This document shows, one piece after another, positions 1-5,156 of a stretch of 9,052 bases of DNA; the first letter of the stretch is position 1, and each line of letters starts with the position of its first letter. Position numbers and translations under genes: made by a program. The notes below the pieces were generated by a model. That model saw nothing but the letters and a program-made list of their open reading frames with translations, was not told the origin of the DNA and ran no database searches. Source of the stretch: an uncultured delta proteobacterium (lineage in GTDB: Bacteria; Myxococcota_A; Polyangia; Polyangiales; Polyangiaceae); NCBI GenBank assembly GCA_903893335.1, contig CAITLX010000537.1, forward strand, positions 1 to 9,052, given 5' to 3'.

Positions 1-25
1 CATGGCGGTCGGGTGAGCGCATCTC

Positions 26-1057
26 GTGTCTTCCGACGCTTCCCGGAGCATGCGCAGTAGCCTCTCTTCCCCGAATTCGCGAAGGCGCGTCGCCGCGTGC
101 CTCGTGGTCATGGCGAGCCTCGCTCCCCCCAGCGCCGCGTGGGCCGACAAGGCGCACGGCGCGGCGAGCGACGACGAGCGTCGCACCGAGGCGCGGGCGC
201 ACTACGCCGAGGCCGAGCGGCACTTCGCCGCGGGCGAGTTCGCTGAGGCGTACACGGGGTACCGGGCCGCCAACGACCTCATCTCGGCGCCGCAGACGCT
301 CTACAAGATGGCGATCGCCCGCGACAAGCAGGGGCTCGTCGAGGAGACGATCGCAGGCTACGAGGCGTTCCTCGCCGCCGGGCCGCCCCCCGCCATGGAC
401 GAGAAGGCCGCCGCCGCGCGCGAGCGCCTCGGCGAGCTCAAGAAGCGCGTCCCGGTGCGCGTGCACCTGCGAAGCGATCCGCCGGGCGCCGAGGTCAGCA
501 TCGACGGCTCCCCTGTGCCCGGCACCACGCCCTTCGACGCGAAGGTCGTACCGGGCGCGCACAAGGTGCGCTTCACGTCGGCCGGCCACGCGACGGTCGA
601 GCGCGACCTCGAGGTCGTCGCTGGGCGACCGGGCGACCTGCTCGCGGTGCTCCCCGTCGGCAGCGCGGACGCGCCGCCCGAGCCGGTCGTGGTCGCGCCG
701 GCTCCCGTCGAGCCCCCCGAGGCGCCCCGCGCCGAGTCGCGGTCGCGCTCGCTGCCCTACGCGCTGCTTGGAGGCGCGGTCGTCGGCGCAGCCGTGGGCA
801 CCGTGTTCGGGCTCAGGGCGCTCTCGAGCAAGCGTGACTTCGAGGCGGCGCCGACGGGGGCGCAGGCCGACAAGACCGAGCGCGACGCGCTCATCGCCGA
901 CATCGCGTTCGGCGCGGGGCTCACGGTGGGGGTCACCGGCCTCGTGCTGCTCTTCGCCCAGCCCGCCGCCGAGAAGCCGGCGACGGCTTCGGTGTGGCAC
1001 CTCGCGCCCGTCGTCGGGTCCTCCGGAGCCGGCGCGGTCGCGGCGGTGCGCTTCTGA
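26..1057 (+). CDS. Exported TPR-PEGA domain protein with two C-terminal membrane helices
   Basis: Probable envelope protein of 343 aa; no enzymatic motif is seen. Order of parts: a signal peptide (Arg-rich to residue 21, hydrophobic 22-39, likely cleavage after AWA40); a TPR-like helical region about 51-118 (AHYAEAERHFAAGEFAEAY, then APQTLYKMAIARDKQG); a PEGA domain about 143-210 with the typical RVHLRSDPPGAEVSIDG strand; a Pro/Ala/Val linker 212-234; and two hydrophobic helices near 244-264 and 288-310. The end (WHLAPVV...GAGAVAAVRF) finishes in Phe, as many outer-membrane strands do. This architecture is common in Myxococcota, where PEGA modules are thought to act in surface or envelope binding. 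The start is GTG 26, with GGTGAG at 12-17 as ribosome site; ATG 50 is the alternative, but its GGAG at 45-48 lies only 1 nt away. The stop overlaps the next ATG (TGATG). Family assignment is firm; function is unknown. Confidence 0.85.
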   Translation: MSSDASRSMRSSLSSPNSRRRVAACLVVMASLAPPSAAWADKAHGAASDDERRTEARAHYAEAERHFAAGEFAEAYTGYRAANDLISAPQTLYKMAIARDKQGLVEETIAGYEAFLAAGPPPAMDEKAAAARERLGELKKRVPVRVHLRSDPPGAEVSIDGSPVPGTTPFDAKVVPGAHKVRFTSAGHATVERDLEVVAGRPGDLLAVLPVGSADAPPEPVVVAPAPVEPPEAPRAESRSRSLPYALLGGAVVGAAVGTVFGLRALSSKRDFEAAPTGAQADKTERDALIADIAFGAGLTVGVTGLVLLFAQPAAEKPATASVWHLAPVVGSSGAGAVAAVRF

Positions 1058-1097
1058 TGCGCCGGCACGTTCGTGGGGGGCGCTTCTGATGCGCCGG
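1048..1097 (+). repeat. 18-bp direct repeat at the gene junction, offset 32 bp
   Basis: GCGCTTCTGATGCGCCGG occurs at 1048-1065 and again at 1080-1097. Each copy contains the last codons of an ORF, its TGA stop and an overlapping ATG start (TGATG at 1055-1059 and 1087-1091). Copy 1 ends the PEGA gene and copy 2 begins the lipoprotein gene, so the arrangement looks like a short tandem duplication of a stop-start junction. The repeat is read directly from the sequence; its origin is inferred. Confidence 0.9.
1057..1089 (+). CDS. Possible 10-codon coupling mini-ORF
   Basis: An ATG at 1057 overlaps the stop of the TPR-PEGA gene and opens a frame reading MRRHVRGGRF. Its TGA at 1087-1089 overlaps the ATG of the lipoprotein gene. 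It begins with the same three residues (MRR) as the lipoprotein and ends in RF like the PEGA protein, because it was formed by the 32-bp duplication. Ribosomes terminating on the upstream gene could re-initiate here and then again on the downstream gene. No independent ribosome site is obvious before 1057; a G-run at 1075-1080 lies 8 nt before 1089 and could serve the downstream gene. Whether it is translated is unknown; it may be a neutral relic. Confidence 0.3.
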   Translation: MRRHVRGGRF

Positions 1098-2519
1098 TTC
1101 GTCAAGGTCGAGGGAGCGGCGTGGCTCGTCGCCGCGCTCGCCTCGGTCGGAAGCACGGGCTGCGAGCTCGTCGCTCGCATCGATCGCAGCCAGATCGTCG
1201 GTGAGCCTGCGCTGGTCGACGCCTCGCCCGACACCCCGAACGACACCGCCGGCGACGCAGCCGACGCCGGCGCCGACGCGGCCGCTGACGTCACCACGGA
1301 CGCCCTCGACGACACCTCGCTCGACGGCGGCGATGAGGCCGATGTGTCGTCCGACGCGAGCGATGCCACGGTCGACGCCTCGAGCGACGCGCCGGACGAG
1401 ACCGACGCGCCGGCCGACGTCGTGACGGACGCGCTCGACGCGAGCGACGCCACCGTGGACACCACCAGCGACGCGGCAGACGCGAGCGACGCGCCCGCCG
1501 ACGTGAGCACGGACGCGCCGAACGACGCGCCGACCGACGCTTCCGACGCGAGCGACGCGGCCGACAGCGGCTCCGATGCGAGCGACGCGGCCGATGGGGC
1601 CTCCGACGCGAGCGACGCAGCCGATGCCGCGCCGGACGTCGTGGTCGGCTGCCCGGTCCCGACCAACGTCGAGACGCTCGCGCTGCCCGGCCTGCTCTAC
1701 GCGAAGAACGGCGACGTCTACGCCCACGGGCCGCTCGTGGCGGACAACGAGATCGCCCTCACCAACTCGCCCGACGTGGACGAGTCGACGCCGACCTGGA
1801 GCCGCGGCGGCACGCGCATCACCTTCGTGGCGCGGCCGAGCGGGGCTGCCGCGGGGGGCAACGTCATCGTCACCTGGGCGGACGGCTCTCACCCCGTGCA
1901 GCTCACCTCGAACGCCGCTGGCAGCACGCGCGACGTGCACGACCCGGTCTTCTCCCCGGACGGCACGTCGGTCTACTTCGGCCTGTTCGACGGCACGCTC
2001 TGGACGCTCGCTCGCGCCCCGGCCGACGGCTCCGCCGCGCCGACGACCGTGTTCCGCCTCGGCTCGTACGTGCGCGCCGTGCGCTTCAGCGTCGATGGTC
2101 AGTACCTCGCGTTCCGCGCCATCGCGACGGCCTCGCAGACCGAGCTCGTGCAGGTGCTCTGCGCGACCAACCCCTCGTACCCCATCGCGACGTTCCCCAT
2201 CTCGGGCACCGGCGACGACCTCACCTTCGCCCCCGACTCCACGAGCGTGGTCGTGTCGGTCGGCTCGACGCTGCTGCGCTACGACGTCTCGTCGGGGGGG
2301 CCGATCGGCGCGCTCGTCGACTGGACGGGCGGCAAGGTCGTCGGCGCGGTCCGCTTCGTCACGCCGTTCTCGGCCTCGTACACCCCCGACGGCGCGGCGC
2401 TGTTCATCGACGCCATCGACGACACGGGCAGCCCATACCTCGGTCGCGTGGACCTCGCGACGCCCGCCGACCTGACCGTCTACTTGCCCATCGGCGGACA
2501 GCCCAGCTACCGCCCCTGA
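1089..2519 (+). CDS. Asp-rich linker lipoprotein with TolB/PD40-like beta-propeller
   Basis: Predicted lipoprotein of 476 aa. Residues 1-24 form a signal peptide, with GSTGC placing the lipidated Cys at 25 (the lipobox is weak: S at -3, G at -1). ELVARIDRSQIV follows, then an extremely acidic linker, residues 44-183, with 41 Asp, 2 Glu and no Lys, Arg, His or aromatic residue; it is built from tandem repeats. Residues about 195-476 form a propeller-like domain with five PD40/WD40-like units: near 229-249 (DESTPTWSRGGTRITF), 282-300 (DVHDPVFSPDGTSVYF), 327-345, 376-391 and 428-445 (ASYTPDGAALFI). Such blades usually bind proteins or glycans, and TolB is the best-known periplasmic example. No catalytic motif is visible. 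ATG 1089 is chosen because it gives the signal peptide and overlaps the preceding stop; a run of G at 1075-1080 is the ribosome-site candidate. Likely an operon partner of the PEGA protein; exact role unknown. Confidence 0.85.
   Translation: MRRFVKVEGAAWLVAALASVGSTGCELVARIDRSQIVGEPALVDASPDTPNDTAGDAADAGADAAADVTTDALDDTSLDGGDEADVSSDASDATVDASSDAPDETDAPADVVTDALDASDATVDTTSDAADASDAPADVSTDAPNDAPTDASDASDAADSGSDASDAADGASDASDAADAAPDVVVGCPVPTNVETLALPGLLYAKNGDVYAHGPLVADNEIALTNSPDVDESTPTWSRGGTRITFVARPSGAAAGGNVIVTWADGSHPVQLTSNAAGSTRDVHDPVFSPDGTSVYFGLFDGTLWTLARAPADGSAAPTTVFRLGSYVRAVRFSVDGQYLAFRAIATASQTELVQVLCATNPSYPIATFPISGTGDDLTFAPDSTSVVVSVGSTLLRYDVSSGGPIGALVDWTGGKVVGAVRFVTPFSASYTPDGAALFIDAIDDTGSPYLGRVDLATPADLTVYLPIGGQPSYRP
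1353..1520 (+). repeat. 84-bp in-frame tandem duplication in the Asp-rich linker
   Basis: Two adjacent 84-bp units, 1353-1436 and 1437-1520, encode 28-residue repeats (lipoprotein residues 89-116 and 117-144). Both begin DASDATVD and share the later block DAPADV; 21 of 28 residues match. Substitutions keep the Asp positions, so the acidic pattern appears to be under selection. Confidence 0.8.
1542..1631 (+). repeat. 30-bp in-frame tandem repeat, three copies
   Basis: Units start at 1542, 1572 and 1602 and each opens with a 23-base core close to TCCGACGCGAGCGACGCG. They encode the 10-residue units SDASDAADSG, SDASDAADGA and SDASDAADAA (lipoprotein residues 152-181). The repeats lie just before the propeller domain. 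Copy number could vary between strains by slippage. Confidence 0.85.
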
Positions 2520-2553
2520 GCGGTCGCGGCGCCTGCGCGCGAAGCGCTCAGGG
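2514..2553. terminator. Candidate bidirectional terminator hairpin containing both convergent stop codons
   Basis: CCCTGAGCG at 2514-2522 pairs perfectly with CGCTCAGGG at 2545-2553. A second inner stem pairs TCGCG (2524-2528) with CGCGA (2538-2542). The TGA of the plus-strand lipoprotein lies in the left arm and the TGA of the minus-strand SRPBCC gene (TCA on plus) lies in the right arm. There is no T-run on either side, so classical intrinsic termination is uncertain; placement between converging genes is the main support. Confidence 0.5.
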
Positions 2554-3219
2554 TTGCGGCGCGGCGTCGTCGGGCGTCGCCGAGGCAGCCGAGGCTGCGG
2601 CCTTGGTCCGCGCCTCGGCGCGCTCGCGCGTCGCGCTCACGGCCTGATCGGCGGCGTACTCGAGCTCGCCGGTGACGAGCGAGCCGGGCAGGGGGAGCTT
2701 GGGCACGATGAGGAGCTCGAGCTTCACGATCGTCGTCTCGTCGTCGAGCGGCACGAGGCGCCAGGTCGCGCGCAGATCGTCCACGTTGCCCTCGCCCTCC
2801 ATCTTCCCCTCGAGGCGCTCGGTGCCGTTCGGCTCGCGCGTGATGGCTCCGAAGCGCGTGACGGCCCACACCGAGGCCGCGCCGTGCAGGATGGGGACCT
2901 GGAGGTAGACGTCGGTGGCGCCGGGGGCCTTCTTCACGATGCGGCTCTTCTGGAAGCGCGGCATGAAGTCGGCGTAGTGGCCGTAGTCGAGGACGATGCG
3001 GCGCACCGTCGCGAGCGGCGCGTGCACCGCGGTCATCCCGCCGCCGGCGCGGATCGACGCGCTCGAGCTGGCCACGTTGTAGCGCTCGGTGCGGTGCGAC
3101 TGCAGCAGGCGAGCGGTCTCGTCGGACGGCGCGCCGTCGGCATGGGCCGGAGCGGCCAGCGCGAGGCCGGCGGCGCACGCGAGCGCGGCGAGGTGCAGGG
3201 AGGTGGCGGCGAGCTTCAT
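2548..3219 (-). CDS. Periplasmic SRPBCC/START-like (polyketide cyclase-type fold) protein
   Basis: A 223-aa protein with signal peptide 1-27 (hydrophobic LHLAALACAAGLALAAPAHA, cleavage after AHA27). Residues about 52-195 match the SRPBCC helix-grip pattern: a first strand and helix (VHAPLATVRRIVLDYGHYADF), then FMPRFQKSRIVKK, strands around TDVYLQVPILHGAASVWAVTRF, a pair of strands at 151-173, and a long C-terminal helix (GSLVTGELEYAADQAVSATRERAE). These folds hold a hydrophobic ligand such as a lipid, quinone or polyketide; no specific ligand can be inferred. An Ala-rich tail follows. The start at 3219 is supported by GGAG (plus strand 3227-3230) 7 nt upstream; an in-frame ATG at 3261 would bury the signal peptide. 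It lies 161 bp downstream of the bactofilin gene on the same strand, with a dyad-rich leader, so it may be separately regulated. Confidence 0.85.
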   Translation of the reverse strand: MKLAATSLHLAALACAAGLALAAPAHADGAPSDETARLLQSHRTERYNVASSSASIRAGGGMTAVHAPLATVRRIVLDYGHYADFMPRFQKSRIVKKAPGATDVYLQVPILHGAASVWAVTRFGAITREPNGTERLEGKMEGEGNVDDLRATWRLVPLDDETTIVKLELLIVPKLPLPGSLVTGELEYAADQAVSATRERAEARTKAAASAASATPDDAAPQP

Positions 3220-3240
3220 GTCGGGTCTCCGTCGGGGCGG

Positions 3241-3270
3241 TTCACCGCTCGGGTGAAGCACGTGGCGTGC
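3241..3270 (-). promoter_or_regulatory. Two adjacent dyads upstream of the SRPBCC gene
   Basis: TTCACC (3241-3246) and GGTGAA (3252-3257) form a perfect 6-bp dyad with a 5-nt centre. Immediately next, GCACG (3258-3262) and CGTGC (3266-3270) form a 5-bp dyad with a 3-nt centre. They lie 22-51 nt upstream of the start codon, just before the ribosome site. They could be operator sites or two leader hairpins. The whole gap 3220-3380 contains no TA dinucleotide, so a standard TAnnnT -10 box is absent on either strand. Confidence 0.35.
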
Positions 3271-3314
3271 CGCGGGCGAGGCGTCGTGCGATCGGGCACT
3301 TGCGCCGGTTGGTG

Positions 3315-3384
3315 CGTCACGGCGCGGGCCGCGGGGTGGGCCGTCGCGTCACAGCGTGGCCTGTGGCGCGCGGTGTGACGTCAC
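3315..3384. repeat. Three CGTCAC boxes at exact 32-bp spacing
   Basis: CGTCAC begins at 3315, 3347 and 3379. The first two are followed by RGCG and all three are preceded by a G or A with similar GC-rich context. The third is part of the 10-bp palindrome GTGACGTCAC (3375-3384), which covers the bactofilin stop codon. A 32-bp spacing is close to three helical turns, so the sites would lie on one DNA face. They sit in the gap upstream of the SRPBCC gene. Confidence 0.35.
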
Positions 3385-3752
3385 GGGGCGGCTGCCTCGG
3401 GGAGGGCATCGTCGAGCGGCGCCATGGTGCACGAGCCCTCGACCTTGACCCCCTTGTCGATGAAGATCGACGGCGCGCGCAGGCTGCCGTGCACCTCGGC
3501 CGGGACGTAGAGCTCGATCGCGGTGCGGGCGCGCAGGTTGCCGCGCACGACCCCCCCGCGCACGATGAGGGTGCCCACCTCCACGTCGGCGTCGAGGTCC
3601 CCGTCGGCCCCGACGACCAGCGTGTCGTCCCCCCGGATCTCGCCGCGGAACGTCCCCTCGATGCGCACGTGGCCGGTGAACGCCAGCTTGCCCTCGTAGC
3701 GCGTCCCGCGCCCGAGCAGCGCGGTCAGCTCGATGCCGGGCGTCAGCTCCAT
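3381..3752 (-). CDS. Bactofilin family cytoskeletal protein
   Basis: A 123-aa protein with the bactofilin domain (DUF583) over residues about 10-108. The opening LLGRGTRYEGKLAFTGHVRI and the following FRGEIRGDDTLVVGADGDLDADVEV are highly typical. Turns repeat about every 6-7 residues (GTLIVRGGVVRGNLRARTAIELY), as expected for a right-handed beta-helix. Bactofilins polymerise without nucleotide into filaments that scaffold cell-shape, stalk or chromosome-positioning proteins; myxobacteria usually have several. The length is near the minimal domain: a short N-terminus without a transmembrane helix and a short acidic/Ala tail (112-123). ATG 3752 is the only good in-frame start; the ribosome site is weak (GCGGGT), but a TAGCCT box lies 9 nt upstream, which fits a leaderless or very short-leader transcript. 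Confidence 0.93.
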   Translation of the reverse strand: MELTPGIELTALLGRGTRYEGKLAFTGHVRIEGTFRGEIRGDDTLVVGADGDLDADVEVGTLIVRGGVVRGNLRARTAIELYVPAEVHGSLRAPSIFIDKGVKVEGSCTMAPLDDALPEAAAP

Positions 3753-3761
3753 GTGACCCGC

Positions 3762-3791
3762 AGGCTAGCGCGGGCGTCGCCCGCCGGCCAA
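3762..3791 (-). promoter_or_regulatory. Candidate promoter of the bactofilin gene
   Basis: On the minus strand TTGGCC (plus 3786-3791) is followed after 18 nt by TAGCCT (plus 3762-3767). This resembles a sigma-70 promoter with weak -35 and fair -10 boxes. The -10 box ends 9 nt before the ATG, so transcription would begin at or next to the start codon. Assigned by eye only. Confidence 0.4.
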
Positions 3792-3801
3792 CGCCCCGCC
3801 C

Positions 3802-3819
3802 GGGCGCCGTCCGGCGCCC
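3802..3819. promoter_or_regulatory. 18-bp palindrome in the divergent bactofilin / outer-membrane protein intergenic region
   Basis: GGGCGCCG (3802-3809) and CGGCGCCC (3812-3819) are perfect inverted copies around a 2-nt centre. The palindrome lies between the candidate minus-strand -35 (3786-3791) and the plus-strand TTGACG (3828-3833), a natural place for a shared operator. As RNA it would form a 7-bp stem with a 4-nt loop. The rest of 3753-3902 holds no gene. Confidence 0.45.
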
Positions 3820-3827
3820 CTTCTGCG

Positions 3828-3856
3828 TTGACGTTTCGGGGCCCTCGTGAGAAGTC
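3828..3856 (+). promoter_or_regulatory. Weak promoter candidate for the outer-membrane protein gene
   Basis: TTGACG at 3828-3833 matches a -35 consensus at five of six bases. The hexamer 17 nt on, GAAGTC (3851-3856), is a poor -10, so this is tentative. It lies about 70 nt before the start codon. Confidence 0.2.
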
Positions 3857-3887
3857 GGTGCGTTGCGGCGCGTGCGCGTCGCTGTCG

Positions 3888-3892
3888 AGGAG
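3888..3892 (+). promoter_or_regulatory. Ribosome binding site deciding a GTG start
   Basis: AGGAG at 3888-3892 lies 10 nt before GTG 3903, and the signal peptide begins directly at that codon. It favours GTG 3903 over the ATG at 3924, which would leave almost no n-region, and over the long open frame running in from upstream, which reads through unrelated GC-rich sequence. Confidence 0.6.
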
Positions 3893-3902
3893 ACGAGACG
3901 CC

Positions 3903-5090
3903 GTGTCGATTCGCCCGCACCTCATGTTCGCGCTCGTCGCGTTCGCTTCCGCCCTCGTGGCACCCCTGGCCTCCGCCCAGGAGAGCGCCCCGGCCCCGGC
4001 CCCCTCGCCGAGCGCCGATCACGCGCCGGCTCCCGCGCCCGTCGCGGCCGCCAAGCCCGAGAAGAAGCCCGTCGCCTTCCACGGCTCGTACATCCTCTTC
4101 GACCAGTCGGTCACGACGCAGACCATCGGTCTCGGCTCCGACTACCAGAGCGCCGACCCGGTCTACGAGTGGTGGGTCCGCTTCGCGCCGCGCTACTACC
4201 TGCACGAGACGAAGGACGACGACCTCTCGGTCAACGCGTGGTTCAACCTCTACCACGAGTTCACCAACAGCGACGAGACGACCCAGAAGAACGAGACGGT
4301 CATCGGCGCCACCTCGCTCTGGCTGCAGTACGCGCGCAAGATCCACCGCGACGGCGAGTACGTCACGGCCGTCTCGGTCGCGCCGCTGCGCCTCACGCTC
4401 CCGACCGACAAGGCCTCGCGCGCGTCGGGCATGCTGTTCGGCGCCGGAGCCAGCGCGGGCATCAGCCAGTCGATCCCGATCCAGGGCAAGAGCGCGCCGG
4501 CGCTCGAGTCGGCGAAGTTCGGCGTGAGCCTCATCTACAACCACCCGTTCACGCGCGCGACCACCGCGGTGAACGAGGACCTCGACCGCACGCGCCAGGA
4601 CGCCGCCGGTCGCACGTTCCTCTCGGACCAGCTCCGCGGCGGGACGATGCCCAACCATTCGCTCAACGTCGCCGCGACCGCGGGCCTTCAAATCACGCCC
4701 AAGCTGAGCTTCAGCACGAGCTACATCCTGCTCAACTCCTGGTCGTACCGCCCCACCGACGCGACCTGCGCCGTGCAGACGCTCACCGGCTGCGTGTCGG
4801 TCGGCAGCAACCCCGACGCGCCGAACTTCCGGGTGAACACCTGGCTGCTCACGTCGTTCGACTACGACATCGTCGACGAGCTCTCGCTCGGCCTCGGCTA
4901 CTACAACTTCACCGGACAGCTCGGGCCGGACGGCCAGCGCCGCAACCCGCTCTGGAGCCCCGACGCCCGCGTCTTCTTCACCGTGACGGCCAACCTCGAC
5001 GCCGTGTACGAGCGCGCAGCCGGCGGCTCTGCCTCCGCGAGCACGAAGGCGGCGTTGCCTCCGGCGCTCGTCGCCTCCGGCGCGTACTGA
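3903..5090 (+). CDS. Outer-membrane beta-barrel protein with Pro/Ala linker
   Basis: A 395-aa protein. Signal peptide 1-25 (LMFALVAFASALVAPLASA, cleavage about ASA25|Q), then a low-complexity Pro/Ala linker 27-50. From about residue 57 the sequence alternates amphipathic strands rich in Tyr, Trp and Phe with polar turns: GSYILFDQSVTTQTIGLG, EWWVRFAPRYYLHE, DDDLSVNAWFNLYHEF, TSLWLQYARKI, EYVTAVSVAPLRLTLP, KFGVSLIYNHPF, HSLNVAATAGLQITPKLSF, TWLLTSFDYDIVDELSLGLGYYNF and ARVFFTVTANLDAVYE. This suggests a barrel of roughly 12 strands. Cys289 and Cys297 lie in one loop and could form a disulphide. Strands alternate with long Asp/Thr-rich loops. Residues 372-395 are an Ala/Ser tail after the last strand. 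No family name can be assigned; transporters of hydrophobic compounds and structural porin-like proteins both fit. The gene appears to be transcribed alone, divergent from bactofilin. Confidence 0.82.
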   Translation: MSIRPHLMFALVAFASALVAPLASAQESAPAPAPSPSADHAPAPAPVAAAKPEKKPVAFHGSYILFDQSVTTQTIGLGSDYQSADPVYEWWVRFAPRYYLHETKDDDLSVNAWFNLYHEFTNSDETTQKNETVIGATSLWLQYARKIHRDGEYVTAVSVAPLRLTLPTDKASRASGMLFGAGASAGISQSIPIQGKSAPALESAKFGVSLIYNHPFTRATTAVNEDLDRTRQDAAGRTFLSDQLRGGTMPNHSLNVAATAGLQITPKLSFSTSYILLNSWSYRPTDATCAVQTLTGCVSVGSNPDAPNFRVNTWLLTSFDYDIVDELSLGLGYYNFTGQLGPDGQRRNPLWSPDARVFFTVTANLDAVYERAAGGSASASTKAALPPALVASGAY

Positions 5091-5095
5091 CCCTC

Positions 5096-5113
5096 CGCCC
5101 CTTGGGTGGGGCG
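5096..5113 (+). terminator. Candidate hairpin after the outer-membrane protein gene
   Basis: CGCCCC (5096-5101) pairs with GGGGCG (5108-5113) across a 6-nt loop, 6 nt after the stop codon. No T-run follows, so it is only a possible terminator or mRNA-protecting hairpin. Confidence 0.3.
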
Positions 5114-5137
5114 AGAGGTGGGCGACAACCGCGCCGA

Positions 5138-5150
5138 GTTGCGGTACGTC
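5138..5150 (+). promoter_or_regulatory. Promoter-like element before the DUF4139 lipoprotein
   Basis: GTTGCGGTACG at 5138-5148 lies 8 nt before ATG 5157. The same element (10 of 11 bases) lies before the kinase gene at 7150-7160. TACGTC (5145-5150) could act as an imperfect -10 box. GGAGG (5151-5155) is only 1 nt from the ATG, too close for normal ribosome binding, which adds weight to a leaderless start. Confidence 0.35.
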
Positions 5151-5156
5151 GGAGGC

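Noticed and set aside
1..16. A possible tail of an upstream gene ending at TGA 14-16
   Set aside because: Only four codons are visible, which is too little to support a gene.
1542..1631. Regular 30-bp repeats considered as a CRISPR array
   Set aside because: The repeats are in frame, tandem without spacers, and encode part of the lipoprotein linker.
933..1940. A minus-strand frame with RVARVGR-type repeats
   Set aside because: The repeats are the antisense of the Asp-rich linker repeats, not an independent repetitive protein.
3376..3383. TGACGTCA, identical to a eukaryotic CRE site
   Set aside because: A CREB-type factor is not expected in a bacterium; treated only as part of the local palindrome.
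3267..3902. An extended N-terminus for the outer-membrane protein in the same open frame
   Set aside because: It would run opposite the bactofilin gene and place the signal peptide in the middle of the protein; AGGAG at 3888 supports GTG 3903.
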